Positions 36,101-44,335 of a stretch of 47,841 nt of DNA are shown piece after piece (within the stretch, counting starts at the first letter, position 1; each line of letters starts with the position of its first letter). The notes under the pieces were generated by a model. It saw only the letters and a program-made list of their open reading frames with translations, did no database searches and was not told the origin of the DNA. The stretch is from an uncultured bacterium (GTDB lineage: Bacteria; Verrucomicrobiota; Verrucomicrobiia; Verrucomicrobiales; V1-33): assembly GCA_903954065.1 (NCBI GenBank), contig CAJBME010000126.1:1-47841 (forward strand), given 5' to 3'. Made by a program: the position numbers and the translations under genes.

Positions 36101-38200
36101 CCGCTCAATCCTAAAGTCTGGCCGCTCAGCGCGCCCGAAAAACGATTTCATTCATTTGAAAACAGCGGTCATTTCACCTCGGCTTGCGGTGGGATGATTT
36201 ATCGCGATGCGTGGTTATTTCCTGTTGGCGGCGTTCATGCTTTTACTTGTGAGCCGTTTCATAATCTCATTCAGCATAATGTTTTAAGTGATGACGGGAT
36301 CAGTTTTGCGGCGACTCGCGACCCGGCTGGGGACGGGCCGGACTTTTTTGCCAGCGAGGACCGGTGGTGTCGGCCGGTGATGGCCCGCACGGGGCCGGAT
36401 GGGGCGCTCTGGGTGGTCGATATGTATCGTTATATGATTGAGCATCCGGACTGGCTACCGGAGGATGGGCGAGCCGAGTTGTTGCCGCATTACCGGTTGG
36501 GTGACGACAAAGGGAGGATTTATCGTGTGCTGCCGGCGGGGGGAGCGGCCGGAACGCCGCTGCGACTTGATGCGGATTCGCCGGCTGGACTGGTGGCTGC
36601 ATTAGACTCTGCTAACGGCTGGCAGCGGGACAAGGCGCATCAGCTCCTGCTCTGGCACGACCACCGGGCGGCCGTGCCGGCATTGATGGAGATGGCAGTG
36701 GCGCATGCCAATCCGCTGGCCCGCGTGCAGGCGCTGGGAGTGTTGGATGGTTTGCGGGCGCTGGATCCGGAAATCGTCCTTCGCGCGCTGGCGGATCGAC
36801 ATGCCGGCGTGCGAGAAAATGCTTTGCGGTTGGCGGAGACACGGGGGACGGCGGAGGTGGTGGCGGCGGCGGCGTTGATGACGGCTGATCCTGACCCCAA
36901 AGTCCGACTGCAGCTGGCCTTGACGCTGGGCGAGTGGGAGTCTCCGGTGGCGGGAGCGGCGCTGGGTCGTTTGATGGTGGCGGGACAGACAGAGGCTTTG
37001 GTGCGGGCGGCGGTCATGAGTTCGGCGCTCCCTCACATTCGGGCGCTGGCGGCGGCGGTGGCGGTCGATGATGGCGGTGCCGTGCGGGCGGATGCGACTG
37101 TCGAGTTAATGGACATGGCCTTGGCTGTTCACGATCGGGAGGCCTTGGCGTTGTTGGTGGGGCCAGTGTTTGCGCCGGCTGACGGCATCGGGGTAGCGGC
37201 GCCTGAGCGATTTGCGGTGGCGGCTGGATTTCTCCGGTCCTTGGTGCGCCGCGGTCGGACGGTGGAGGAATTGGTGGCGGTGGACGACGAGTTGACCGAG
37301 CGATTGCGGGGGATGGAGGCGTTGGTGTGGGGCGCGTGGACAGTGGTGAATGACCGTGGCGCTTCGGTGGATGATCGTTCGGTGGCAATCTCGTTTTTGG
37401 GGCTTGTTTCTGGGCAGCGGGCGGCGGTGCTGCGGGTGTTAACCGACTGGTTGTTGGAGTGGGATGAGGAGGGCGACCTGCGGCCGGCGGCGGTGGCGGC
37501 GTTAGTGGAGACTGGGGATGAGGCGGTGCCGGGGATTTTGTTACAGGCTTGGGCCTTGGCGCCGCCTCGGCTGCAGGAGGCATTGTTTAGCGCCTTGTTG
37601 ACGCGCGAGTCATGGACCCAGGCCTTTCTTGGTGGGTTGCCGGATGGGATGCCGCTAGTATTGGATGCGGCCCGGCAGGCGCGTTTGCTGCAGCATCCAT
37701 CGGCGGAAGTGCGAACCTTGGCGGCCAAACGGCTGGCGCCCACACCGCTCCGGGCCGAGGTTCTGGCTCGCTTTCAACCCGCGCTCCAGCTCGCCGGTGA
37801 TCCAGAGCAAGGGCGGGCCACATTCATTCGTTTGTGTGTCAATTGTCACCGCGATGGTGAAGTGGGCGTGGAGGTGGGCCCCAACTTGCAGTCCGTGGTG
37901 GATCACCCCCCTGAGAAATTGTTGACTAATATTTTGGCCCCCAACGTCGACGTTCAGCCCGGCTATCACGCGTATCAGGTGCGGATGCGCGACGGAACTG
38001 ACGTCTACGGGCTGGTGGCGTCTGAGACCGGGAACAGCCTGACGTTTAAGGCGGCTGACGGTACGACGCGGCTCATCTTGCGGCAGGACGTGGCCTCACT
38101 GCAAAGCACAGGATTGTCGTTGATGCCGGAGGGCTTAGAGGCGGGCCTGACGCCTCAGGATCTGGCGGACTTGATCAGTTATCTCAAGCGGGCCCGGTAG
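33101..38200 (+). CDS. Giant exported fusion: ceramidase-like, LamG-like, PVC propeller, HEAT, cytochrome c
   Basis: 1699 residues with a signal peptide (LPLLLLAVACSIFTAGGRG). Domains in order: neutral/alkaline ceramidase-like (about 45-480; GVYAVDIAPPTFPVRVNGMF, VSATHTHSAPS, LANYSMHYIGSELLSSDYFG), LamG/concanavalin-like (about 505-740; AYWRLDEM, WHHVVLVRDG, LDEVALYGRALS), PVC membrane-bound-dehydrogenase-type beta-propeller (about 760-1145; VPDGYEVELVAAEP, VVEMADYPLG, GLRWGLDNWVYCAAGGHHGD, WVVDMYRYMIEHPDWLP), HEAT-type helical repeats (about 1160-1560), and a PVC haem-binding domain (CVNCH, Cys1579, Cys1582, His1583; ending SYLKRAR). This joins an amidase-like hydrolase to an electron-carrying module in one chain, presumably in the periplasm. 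The substrate is unknown; ceramidase-like does not prove sphingolipid activity. It overlaps the convergent HAD gene by 17 bp. Confidence 0.88.
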   Translation: MNPTRFLPLLLLAVACSIFTAGGRGEGPLLPEGGSGGGEAPAALRAGVYAVDIAPPTFPVRVNGMFTERSAERVIDPLLAKAMVLDDGATRLVFCVVDTCMMDRGLIDVAKEMASTATGVPAHRMLVSATHTHSAPSAMGCLGSRVDPGYAAFLPGKIAEAIVGAVERLQPARIGWTVVDDWDHTFNRRWLRRPDRLMNDPFGQPTVRAHMHPGHQSPDVTGPSGPVDPGLSLLAVQTAAGQPLAVLANYSMHYIGSELLSSDYFGRFAGHLAAQLGAGPEFVGMMSQGTSGDLWAGDYGAPAHDLNYDTFAGEMAERAARAISQIEWRDRVPLKMAERTLTLKYRTPDAGRLAWAVEMMTALGDRLPSSLPEIYAAEAIHLHERQQSELKLQAASVGGFGITALPNEVVALTGLKIKAHSPLVPTMNIELANGADGYIPPPEQHHLGGYITWPARTAGLEVEAEPRIVETVLSLLEEVSGKPRRVPVLEHGPYAQAVLADHPLAYWRLDEMTWPAVSDAGPHGRAAVMEPGVAVYLPGAGSGSGHRPAPALVASHFSGPQINRAVHCAGGRVTAEMPLGDVYTAEFWVWNGLPAGERAVTGYCFSRGVDGDAVARGEHLGIGGTHLPETTGRLFLYNGNERNEVLAGRTVLATKQWHHVVLVRDGASVRVHLDGAIVPEISGEYVHTVPAGAAGVFFGGRNDRMFGLEGKLDEVALYGRALSPDEIAAHYQASGLHAPVAAVPRPPVAPPVAPALSPRESLALIRVPDGYEVELVAAEPLTVDPVAIDWDASGRLWVVEMADYPLGLDGRGQAGGRIRVLSDADGDGRYDKAVVFAEGLNFPTGLLTWRDGVIVTAAPEVLWLRDTDGDGIVDVREVLLTGLMEGNQQLRANGLRWGLDNWVYCAAGGHHGDYGVGNALQVSRTGQRVEVGSRDFRFRPDTGELEPASGPSQFGRNRDDWGRWFGTQNSRPLWHYVLADHYVRRNPHASTPDVRHQVVVPLNPKVWPLSAPEKRFHSFENSGHFTSACGGMIYRDAWLFPVGGVHAFTCEPFHNLIQHNVLSDDGISFAATRDPAGDGPDFFASEDRWCRPVMARTGPDGALWVVDMYRYMIEHPDWLPEDGRAELLPHYRLGDDKGRIYRVLPAGGAAGTPLRLDADSPAGLVAALDSANGWQRDKAHQLLLWHDHRAAVPALMEMAVAHANPLARVQALGVLDGLRALDPEIVLRALADRHAGVRENALRLAETRGTAEVVAAAALMTADPDPKVRLQLALTLGEWESPVAGAALGRLMVAGQTEALVRAAVMSSALPHIRALAAAVAVDDGGAVRADATVELMDMALAVHDREALALLVGPVFAPADGIGVAAPERFAVAAGFLRSLVRRGRTVEELVAVDDELTERLRGMEALVWGAWTVVNDRGASVDDRSVAISFLGLVSGQRAAVLRVLTDWLLEWDEEGDLRPAAVAALVETGDEAVPGILLQAWALAPPRLQEALFSALLTRESWTQAFLGGLPDGMPLVLDAARQARLLQHPSAEVRTLAAKRLAPTPLRAEVLARFQPALQLAGDPEQGRATFIRLCVNCHRDGEVGVEVGPNLQSVVDHPPEKLLTNILAPNVDVQPGYHAYQVRMRDGTDVYGLVASETGNSLTFKAADGTTRLILRQDVASLQSTGLSLMPEGLEAGLTPQDLADLISYLKRAR

Positions 38201-39425
38201 GAGGTGTGGGCGCGGGGGAGGGCTGACCGGTAGTCTCCCCCCAAGGGATGTGGGTTTGGGATGGGATGAATCGGCCGCGGATGTCATCGCGCCCTTGGAG
38301 CAGTACTTTCGGCTGCGGGGTGTCGTACTCGCTGATGGCGCGCCGACAGAGAGCGGCCAGGCCGCCGCTTGGGGAGCGGTTGATGATGAGAGCGAGTTCG
38401 GTATGCGGAAAATCTTGCATCATGTCGAGGTCGCCCTTGCTGTCGCCAGCGACCATGATCGGGCCGTGGCCGTGGCGGGAGACCAGAAAACGATTGATGG
38501 TACGGGATTTGCCTGGTCCGTAGGTTTGATCATACCCTGAGCGAAACTGCGGCTTGATGGCCCCCCGTTCGTCGCGTTCCAGTTCCATCCCTAGGACCCG
38601 TGCGGCTGGAATGTGGTAGCCATAGGCCGGGTTGGAGGCAATTTCTTGAATGACATCGACAAACGAAGCGGTGCAGACCCACACCTCGATGCCGGCGGCT
38701 TGGAGCGCGCGGCTGAGATCCTGCATTTCGGGTATGAGCCGCAGTCCGTTTTTCCATGACACTGAGAGCACACCGGCTTGACCCGGGCGGGAAGTAGGAC
38801 TGGTCCACGTTCTTTTTTCCACCGGTTCCTGCAGCTGCCAGTCGACCGCCTCCCGGGTCAGGGCGCGAACTTCTGATTCGGTGTGTCCGGCGAGCAGGTA
38901 GATCAGCCATGGATAGGAAAGGGAGACGTCAAAGGTGTCGCCGATGGCTGCGTAGAGGAAGCGCACCTTGGTGATGAAGTCGGTGTAGGGCGGCTGATTT
39001 TTGATGAACTCGAGCGGTTGATCGCCACGGAGCCCGGCAGAGTGGTCGTAGAGCCAAGTATAACTGTCTACGATATCGCGGACGACAGGGTCGAGGCTCA
39101 GCGGCTGGCCATCGGGGCCGGGGTGGGCGGGAATAAATGGCGTGGTGGGGACGTCGGTGCGCAGCGCTTGTTCCAGTTCCGTCGGATCCATTTTGAACCG
39201 GAGGTTTTGCAGCTGGTAGATGAGGGTGGCTTCTTGGACATCGAGGAAGACCATGGTGTTGTCCCAATCGAGAACGACGTAGGGTGGTTGGTCTGGATTG
39301 AAGCGCGGGCTCGTTTTCCCGTGAGTAGCGAGAAATTGTTCGAGCTGGGATTTGTTAAATCGATCCCATTGATGAGGGGCGAGGGCGGCGGCGGCGATCG
39401 GAGCGCTGGCTGGGGTGGATTTCAT
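38184..39425 (-). CDS. HAD-family hydrolase linked to the ABC transporter
   Basis: 413 residues of the haloacid dehalogenase superfamily. Motif I is VVLDWDNTMVF (about 50-60; nucleophile Asp and acid Asp), motif II lies in VWVCTASFVDV (Thr/Ser after a hydrophobic strand), a Lys in GPGKSRTINRF can be motif III, and motif IV is VAGDSKGDLDMM. The long cap between motifs I and II (about 60-245) fits a phosphoserine phosphatase-like (C1-type) or acid phosphatase-like enzyme. No convincing signal peptide is seen, so it is probably cytoplasmic. It starts 30 bp after the permease gene and is the last gene of the transporter operon, which suggests it processes what the transporter imports or a related phosphate ester (inference). 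The C-terminal tail is Pro-rich. Confidence 0.82.
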   Translation of the reverse strand: MKSTPASAPIAAAALAPHQWDRFNKSQLEQFLATHGKTSPRFNPDQPPYVVLDWDNTMVFLDVQEATLIYQLQNLRFKMDPTELEQALRTDVPTTPFIPAHPGPDGQPLSLDPVVRDIVDSYTWLYDHSAGLRGDQPLEFIKNQPPYTDFITKVRFLYAAIGDTFDVSLSYPWLIYLLAGHTESEVRALTREAVDWQLQEPVEKRTWTSPTSRPGQAGVLSVSWKNGLRLIPEMQDLSRALQAAGIEVWVCTASFVDVIQEIASNPAYGYHIPAARVLGMELERDERGAIKPQFRSGYDQTYGPGKSRTINRFLVSRHGHGPIMVAGDSKGDLDMMQDFPHTELALIINRSPSGGLAALCRRAISEYDTPQPKVLLQGRDDIRGRFIPSQTHIPWGETTGQPSPAPTPPTGPA

Positions 39426-39455
39426 GCAGAATCGTCGTCCGGACGGATGTGATGT

Positions 39456-41216
39456 TCAGGTGGTGCGGAGGCAGCGGCGGGCGAGAGATGAGACCATGTC
39501 ACCGGCGAAGACGAGGGCGGCTCCGAGGAGGACGAAGAAGACCATTTCGTCGTAGCGATCGGCGGCGCGGGCGTCTTTGATGAGCCGGCCGAGGGTGCTG
39601 ACGCCGAGGATGCCGAGCACGGTGCCTTCGCGCAGGCAGGTTTCCCATCGGTAGAAGAAGTAGACGAGAAACCGTGGCAAGGAAACGGGGACCAGACCGA
39701 TGGCGAGCAGTTGGCCGCGGGTGGCGCCGAGGGTGCGCAATCCGACGGGCACCGGGGCTTCGGCATTTTCGATGATTTCAGCGCCCAGTCGGCCGAGAAT
39801 GCCGGCATTATGGAGGGCAAGCGCTAGAATGGCGGCCCAAAATTGGTCCGTGACGAAAGCGATGAACACGAAGGCCCAGACGTATTCAGGAACGGCTCGG
39901 CCAAAAACGAGCAGGCATCGTGAGGCGGCGACCGCTAATTTCCACCCCCAGCGGGCCGGCCAGCTGGAGCGGGCGCCGGACGGCACAAATGGATGAGGCG
40001 TGGCCAGCGAGCGCGCGGCGAACGGCAGGAGCAGCCAAGCCAGTACGCCGGCCAGCACGATGGCCACGATCGACATGGCCAGCGTGTTCAAGGCGGCTTG
40101 CAGGCCGGGATTGGGGCCGGCGAAAAGCAGGCGGTGGGCCCATGCGGCCACGTTTTCCCATGACCCTTGTCCCTGTTGCATCGGCCAAGGGATTATTTCG
40201 CGGCCGAAGCGCTGGAGGTTGGCGGTGCGGCGGGCGGTTTCCATGTCATCCAGTCCGAATCCTCCGGTGGTCCAGGCCCAGACGATGCCTGCGGCCAGCG
40301 CCCATCCGGTGAGCTTAAGCCATCGGGTGCGGTGGCGACCGGGGCCGTTGGCGCTACCCGTCATGGCTCGGCGCACCGCACCGCTCCAGAAGTCGAAGAC
40401 CAGCACGAGGGCGAGAAGGGCGTACAGATACGACCAGACTTCCCGATAGTGGAGGTTTTCGAACGAGAGGGAGAGCGAATGCCCGAGGGTGGCGATGCCG
40501 AGAAACCCGAGGACGGCGGCGGAGCGCAGCCCGCATTCAAAACGATACAGGGAATAAGCGCATAGTTCGGCGGCAACGCGCGGCATCAGGCCGAGGAAAT
40601 AAAACTGGCGCGGATCGGCGCCGAGGCTGCGGAACGCGATCCGGGTGTCCTCCGGCGATTCTTCGCACATTTCGGCAAATACCTTGGCCAGAGTACCGCT
40701 GTATGGCAGGGCGATGGCGAGGGCGGCCGTGAGCGGGGTCAGGCCAAAGGCGGCTAGAAATAGGGTGGCCCAGATGAGTTCGTGGACTGAGCGCAGGAAA
40801 GTCATGGTCGCGCGGGCGGTCAGCCAGAGGACGCGTGGTCCGCGCTGGGCGCGCGGTGACTCGGGCCACCAGGCGGAGCAGGCGCAGAACCCCAGCGCCA
40901 GTCCCATGACTAGGCTCAGGCTGACGGCGGCCAGTGCGATGCGCAGCGTGTTGATGGTGGCGGCGATGACTTGGCTGAGAAACGGAGCGGCCGTGGCCGG
41001 TAGGCCCGAGCGGTCTTCGTAATCCCACGCCGGAGCGAGCGCGCCAGCAAAAAACCGGCCGGCCAGCTCCCATCCGCCGCGGCCCGGCTGCAGTCCGCGC
41101 CATGAGAGGTCGAGCCATGCGGCGGAACCGGCAGCGAGGAGGATGAGGGCGACGATCAGTAGCCGACGAGCCGGCCATGGGCGGGCCTCAGCGGGTGGCG
41201 GGACGGCTGTCATCAT
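39456..41216 (-). CDS. Fused two-domain PhnE-type ABC permease
   Basis: 586 residues containing two BPD_transp_1/PhnE-like permease units in one chain. Unit 1 spans about 20-285 (QVIAATINTLRIALAAVSLS, SVHELIWATLFLAAFGLTPL, RIAFRSLGADPRQFYFLGLM, GFLGIATLGHSLSLSFENL). Unit 2 spans about 305-580 (LNTLAMSIVAIVLAGVLAWL, RAVPEYVWAFVFIAFVTDQF, LRTLGATRGQLLAIGLVPV, GILGVSTLGRLIKDARAADR). The paired units could form the whole membrane channel without dimerising. Its start overlaps the end of the ATPase gene by 29 bp (26 bp with the next ATG), so the two are translationally linked. Confidence 0.9.
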   Translation of the reverse strand: MMTAVPPPAEARPWPARRLLIVALILLAAGSAAWLDLSWRGLQPGRGGWELAGRFFAGALAPAWDYEDRSGLPATAAPFLSQVIAATINTLRIALAAVSLSLVMGLALGFCACSAWWPESPRAQRGPRVLWLTARATMTFLRSVHELIWATLFLAAFGLTPLTAALAIALPYSGTLAKVFAEMCEESPEDTRIAFRSLGADPRQFYFLGLMPRVAAELCAYSLYRFECGLRSAAVLGFLGIATLGHSLSLSFENLHYREVWSYLYALLALVLVFDFWSGAVRRAMTGSANGPGRHRTRWLKLTGWALAAGIVWAWTTGGFGLDDMETARRTANLQRFGREIIPWPMQQGQGSWENVAAWAHRLLFAGPNPGLQAALNTLAMSIVAIVLAGVLAWLLLPFAARSLATPHPFVPSGARSSWPARWGWKLAVAASRCLLVFGRAVPEYVWAFVFIAFVTDQFWAAILALALHNAGILGRLGAEIIENAEAPVPVGLRTLGATRGQLLAIGLVPVSLPRFLVYFFYRWETCLREGTVLGILGVSTLGRLIKDARAADRYDEMVFFVLLGAALVFAGDMVSSLARRCLRTT

Positions 41217-41973
41217 CCATTTCTCCCGCGGTCAATTCATACAGAGCGTGGAATTCGGCGGCTCCCACTTCGGCGCTTGGACGATCGAACACAATGCGTC
41301 CACCGCGCAGGCCAACCAGCCTGGGGAAAAACTCCCGGGCCAGATCGAGCTGGTGCAGGCTCACGATCAAGGTTAGTCCGTCTTCACTGGAAAGGCGGGT
41401 CAGGAGGCTGAGGGCGGCGCGGGCGCGGGCCGGGTCGAGACTGGAGACCGGCTCATCGGCGAGCAGGGCTTCGGGGTGCTGCCAGAGGGCGCGGGCGATG
41501 GCGACCCGTTGCTGCTGACCGCCAGACAGCCGGTCGGTGCGGGTCTCGGTGCGGCCGGCTAGGCCGACCCGTGCGAGCAGAGTGGCAAGGGCTGTGCGCA
41601 CCGTCCGGCCGGGAAGAAAGACGTGGCGCAGGGCGGCCCAAAACCCGAGTCGTCCAATGTGGCCGCAGGCGACGTTTTGCCAGGCTCGCAAGTTGGGCAC
41701 CAAGCCGAGGTGCTGGTGAATAAATCCGATCCGCGTGCGCAAGGCGCGCACGGCGCCCGGGTTCAGGGTGGCGAGCGCGGCTCCATCCACGGTGACGCTG
41801 CCCGTCGTCGGCAGGGTGGCCGCGATCATGGTGCGGAGCAGGGTGCTTTTACCGCTGCCGCTGGGTCCGACGAGAGCGAGACGTTCGCCCCGGTGGATGG
41901 CGAGCGAGACATCATGCAGCGCCTCAATGTCTCCGAAGCGCACGGTGACGCGATGGACATTGATGTCGGGCAT
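41188..41973 (-). CDS. PhnC-type ABC transporter ATPase
   Basis: 261 residues. Walker A GPSGSGKST (about 36-44), Q-loop in GFIHQHLGLVPNL, signature LSGGQQQRVAIARAL, Walker B ALLADEP, D-loop SSLD, switch His in IVSLHQLDLAREFF. The LHQLDLA ending and the LxPxLRAWQNV region are typical of PhnC/phosphonate-type ATPases. It drives import through the permease encoded next to it, using the lipoprotein encoded upstream as receptor. Confidence 0.93.
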   Translation of the reverse strand: MPDINVHRVTVRFGDIEALHDVSLAIHRGERLALVGPSGSGKSTLLRTMIAATLPTTGSVTVDGAALATLNPGAVRALRTRIGFIHQHLGLVPNLRAWQNVACGHIGRLGFWAALRHVFLPGRTVRTALATLLARVGLAGRTETRTDRLSGGQQQRVAIARALWQHPEALLADEPVSSLDPARARAALSLLTRLSSEDGLTLIVSLHQLDLAREFFPRLVGLRGGRIVFDRPSAEVGAAEFHALYELTAGEMDDDSRPATR

Positions 41974-42045
41974 GAGGCAAGGCGGGGGCCCCCGCCGGTC
42001 CGTGGAGGGTCGCCGGCGGAGGATAATGGGGGGATGGTCGGCGGC

Positions 42046-42969
42046 TCAGCGAACCAGTCCCAGCTCGCGGCAGACTTCCTCCACGGGAGTGTATTCGGCA
42101 TTAGTGGCTTCGATGAGCGCCTCCCGCGGGAATGCCTTGAGTAGATCCGGGTTTTTGGTGGTCATGGCGATGAGGGTGGCCTGCAGTTTTTTGGTGAAGC
42201 CGGGGCCAAAATCTGATTCTAGGGCGGGGTGGGCCGTGAAGTTGTAGTCTGGAAAGGTCGGAGTTTTCCAGATCACGCGGCAGGCGTCGGGGTTGGTGGT
42301 ACCGGCGGCCACACGCTTATTGTAAACAGTATAGTCCACTACTCCGGCCTGAACTTGGCCCGCTTCGACCAGTTCACACGTCTTGTCATGGCTGCCGGTG
42401 AAGATCGGCTTTTCCGTAAAAAATGCTTCCGCGCTCGCACCCGTTTGCTGCTTGATGAACCAAGCCGGCATGACCCGGCCCGAAGTCGACGTCTCGGCGC
42501 CAAAGGCAAATTTGAGTTTCCCTAAGGCGGCGGGAAAAGTGTCGGAGAGTTCCAGGCCGGAGTCTTTGCTGGCGATGAAGAACGATTGAAAGGCTGTATC
42601 TTCGCGGCCCTGCACAATCGCTTGGGCTCCGGGCACGGCAGCTCGGGCTTGCACGCCGGTCACGCCCCCAAACCACGCCAGTTGAATCTGGCCGTTTTTG
42701 AACATGTCGACGGAGGCCTTGTAATCCGAGCTTGGGACAAACTCGACCGTTATGCCCAGCTCTGTCGACAGGTGAGCGGCCATCGGATCAAATTTGGCTT
42801 TTAATTCGGTGCTGTTTTGGTTGGGGATGGCGGAGAATCGCAGGGTTTTCGGCGCGCTGGCGGCTGGGGTTGTTTTGGTGGCGTCGGCTTCCTTTTTGGT
42901 TTGGGGGGAGCAGGCGTTGAGGGCGAGCAGGCTGGCGAGGGCCAGGCCGATGAAAGTGGGACGTTTCAT
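42046..42969 (-). CDS. PhnD-family substrate-binding lipoprotein (putative selenate/phosphonate type)
   Basis: 307 residues. Lipoprotein signal LALASLLALNAC with Cys19, then a short Lys/Thr-rich linker. The mature part is a PhnD-like binding protein: LRFSAIPNQNSTELKAKF, VEFVPSSDYKASVDMFKNG, QLAWFGGVTGVQARAAVPGA, FAFGAETSTSGRVMPAWFI, SHDKTCELVEAGQVQAGVVD, VIWKTPTFPDYNF. The WFGGVTGVQARAAVPGA and STSGRVMP segments match, from memory, the subfamily that automated annotation calls putative selenate ABC transporter binding protein, not classical phosphonate PhnD. Ligand therefore uncertain: selenate, phosphite or phosphonate. It is the first gene of the transporter operon; the ATG at 42969 is chosen because it gives the lipobox. 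Confidence 0.88.
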   Translation of the reverse strand: MKRPTFIGLALASLLALNACSPQTKKEADATKTTPAASAPKTLRFSAIPNQNSTELKAKFDPMAAHLSTELGITVEFVPSSDYKASVDMFKNGQIQLAWFGGVTGVQARAAVPGAQAIVQGREDTAFQSFFIASKDSGLELSDTFPAALGKLKFAFGAETSTSGRVMPAWFIKQQTGASAEAFFTEKPIFTGSHDKTCELVEAGQVQAGVVDYTVYNKRVAAGTTNPDACRVIWKTPTFPDYNFTAHPALESDFGPGFTKKLQATLIAMTTKNPDLLKAFPREALIEATNAEYTPVEEVCRELGLVR

Positions 42970-43051
42970 AGAATGAGCGTGAGTGAGGGTGGGGTCCTCG
43001 GCTGGGAGGCGGGATCGGATGAAGTGGAGCGATGGAAACTGGCGGATTTGA

Positions 43052-44173
43052 TTAAGCTCCGAGGAGGAGGCGAGCCGGGTTTTCCAGACAGTCTTTGATG
43101 CGGATGAGGAAGGTGACGGCTTCTTTGCCATCGACCACGCGGTGGTCGTAGCTCAACGCGAGGTACATCATGGGGCGAATGACGACCTGTCCCTGCAGCG
43201 CGACCGGGCGGTCCTGAATCGTGTGCATGCCGAGAATCCCGGATTGCGGAGGATTCAGGATCGGCGTGCTGAGCAGACTGCCATAGATGCCGCCATTGCT
43301 GATCGTGAAGACACCGCCCTGCAGGTCCTCCACCAGCAGCTTTCCGTCGCGCGCTTTCTTTGCCGCATCGAGGATCGCTTGCTCAATCTCAGCAAATGAC
43401 TTGGTATCACAGTCGCGGATGACCGGCACAACCAGCCCTTTCTCCGTGCCGACGGCCACCCCAATGTCGTAATAGTGCTGCTTGACCAGTTCATCGCCCT
43501 CAAGACGGGCGTTGATTTGCGGCACAGCCTTGAGGGCGTCGACCACCGCCTTGACGAAAAATGACATGAATCCGAGCTTCAGGCCGTGGCGCGCGACAAA
43601 GTTGTCCTGCAGTTGTTTGCGCAGTGTCATGACCGCGGTCATGTCCGCTTCGTTGAAGGTGGTCAGAATGGCCGCTGTCTGCTGCGCGGCTACGAGGTGA
43701 GTGGCGATTTTTCGGCGGAGCGGCGAGAGCCGAACGCGTGTCGTACGCTGGTCGCTGCCGACGCTGGGAGTGGTGGCAGCGGTCGGGGCCGGGGCAGCGG
43801 CGGCAGGGGGCGAAGCCGGTGCCGGTGCCGGTGCTGAAATCAGGGGTGGGGCACTGGCGGCGGTTTCGGCAGGTTGAGGTTTTTCGGCCACGGCGACTGG
43901 CGCGGTGGCGGTTGTTGGCGCTGGAGCTGGGGCTGCGGCGGTATTTTCGGTCAGGGTGCCGACGATGGCGCCGATGGAGACCTCGGTTCCGGCGGGCACC
44001 GTGATTTTGAGTACTCCGGCGGTCTCGGCGGTCAGTTCGGTTGAGACCTTGTCGGTTTCCAGAGTGAGCAGCAGGTCACCGGCAGCGACGGCGTCACCGT
44101 CGGCCTTATGCCATGTGGAAATGAGTGCGGTCGAGATGGACTCGCCGACGGTGGGAATCTTGATATCAGGCAT
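43052..44173 (-). CDS. sucB: Dihydrolipoyl acyltransferase (E2), sucB-like, lacking a visible E3-binding domain
   Basis: 373 residues. The lipoyl domain covers about 1-75 with the lipoylated Lys in [10 protein letters not shown] (about residue 42), and [18 protein letters not shown] is typical of succinyltransferases. An Ala/Pro/Thr linker follows to about 145. The chain then enters the catalytic domain directly ([69 protein letters not shown]) with the active site [12 protein letters not shown]. The usual peripheral subunit-binding domain, which tethers E3, is not seen, and the protein is shorter than most E2s. The enzyme belongs to the 2-oxoglutarate dehydrogenase complex. No sucA or lpd is adjacent. 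The ATG at 44173 was chosen over 44236 because it begins the lipoyl domain. Confidence 0.92.
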   Translation of the reverse strand: MPDIKIPTVGESISTALISTWHKADGDAVAAGDLLLTLETDKVSTELTAETAGVLKITVPAGTEVSIGAIVGTLTENTAAAPAPAPTTATAPVAVAEKPQPAETAASAPPLISAPAPAPASPPAAAAPAPTAATTPSVGSDQRTTRVRLSPLRRKIATHLVAAQQTAAILTTFNEADMTAVMTLRKQLQDNFVARHGLKLGFMSFFVKAVVDALKAVPQINARLEGDELVKQHYYDIGVAVGTEKGLVVPVIRDCDTKSFAEIEQAILDAAKKARDGKLLVEDLQGGVFTISNGGIYGSLLSTPILNPPQSGILGMHTIQDRPVALQGQVVIRPMMYLALSYDHRVVDGKEAVTFLIRIKDCLENPARLLLGA

Positions 44174-44335
44174 GGTGGGTAGTTGGGCGGGCCGGGCGGG
44201 GCGGGCCGGTTCATCCCATAGCCACATCCAAGCCACAAATGGGGCGGTGTCGAGCTATGAAGCGAAGCAGTTGGATTGGGGGGGAGCGGCTAAATCCGGT
44301 TGCTCAAGCCCCGGCATGATGTCACCGGGTGATTT

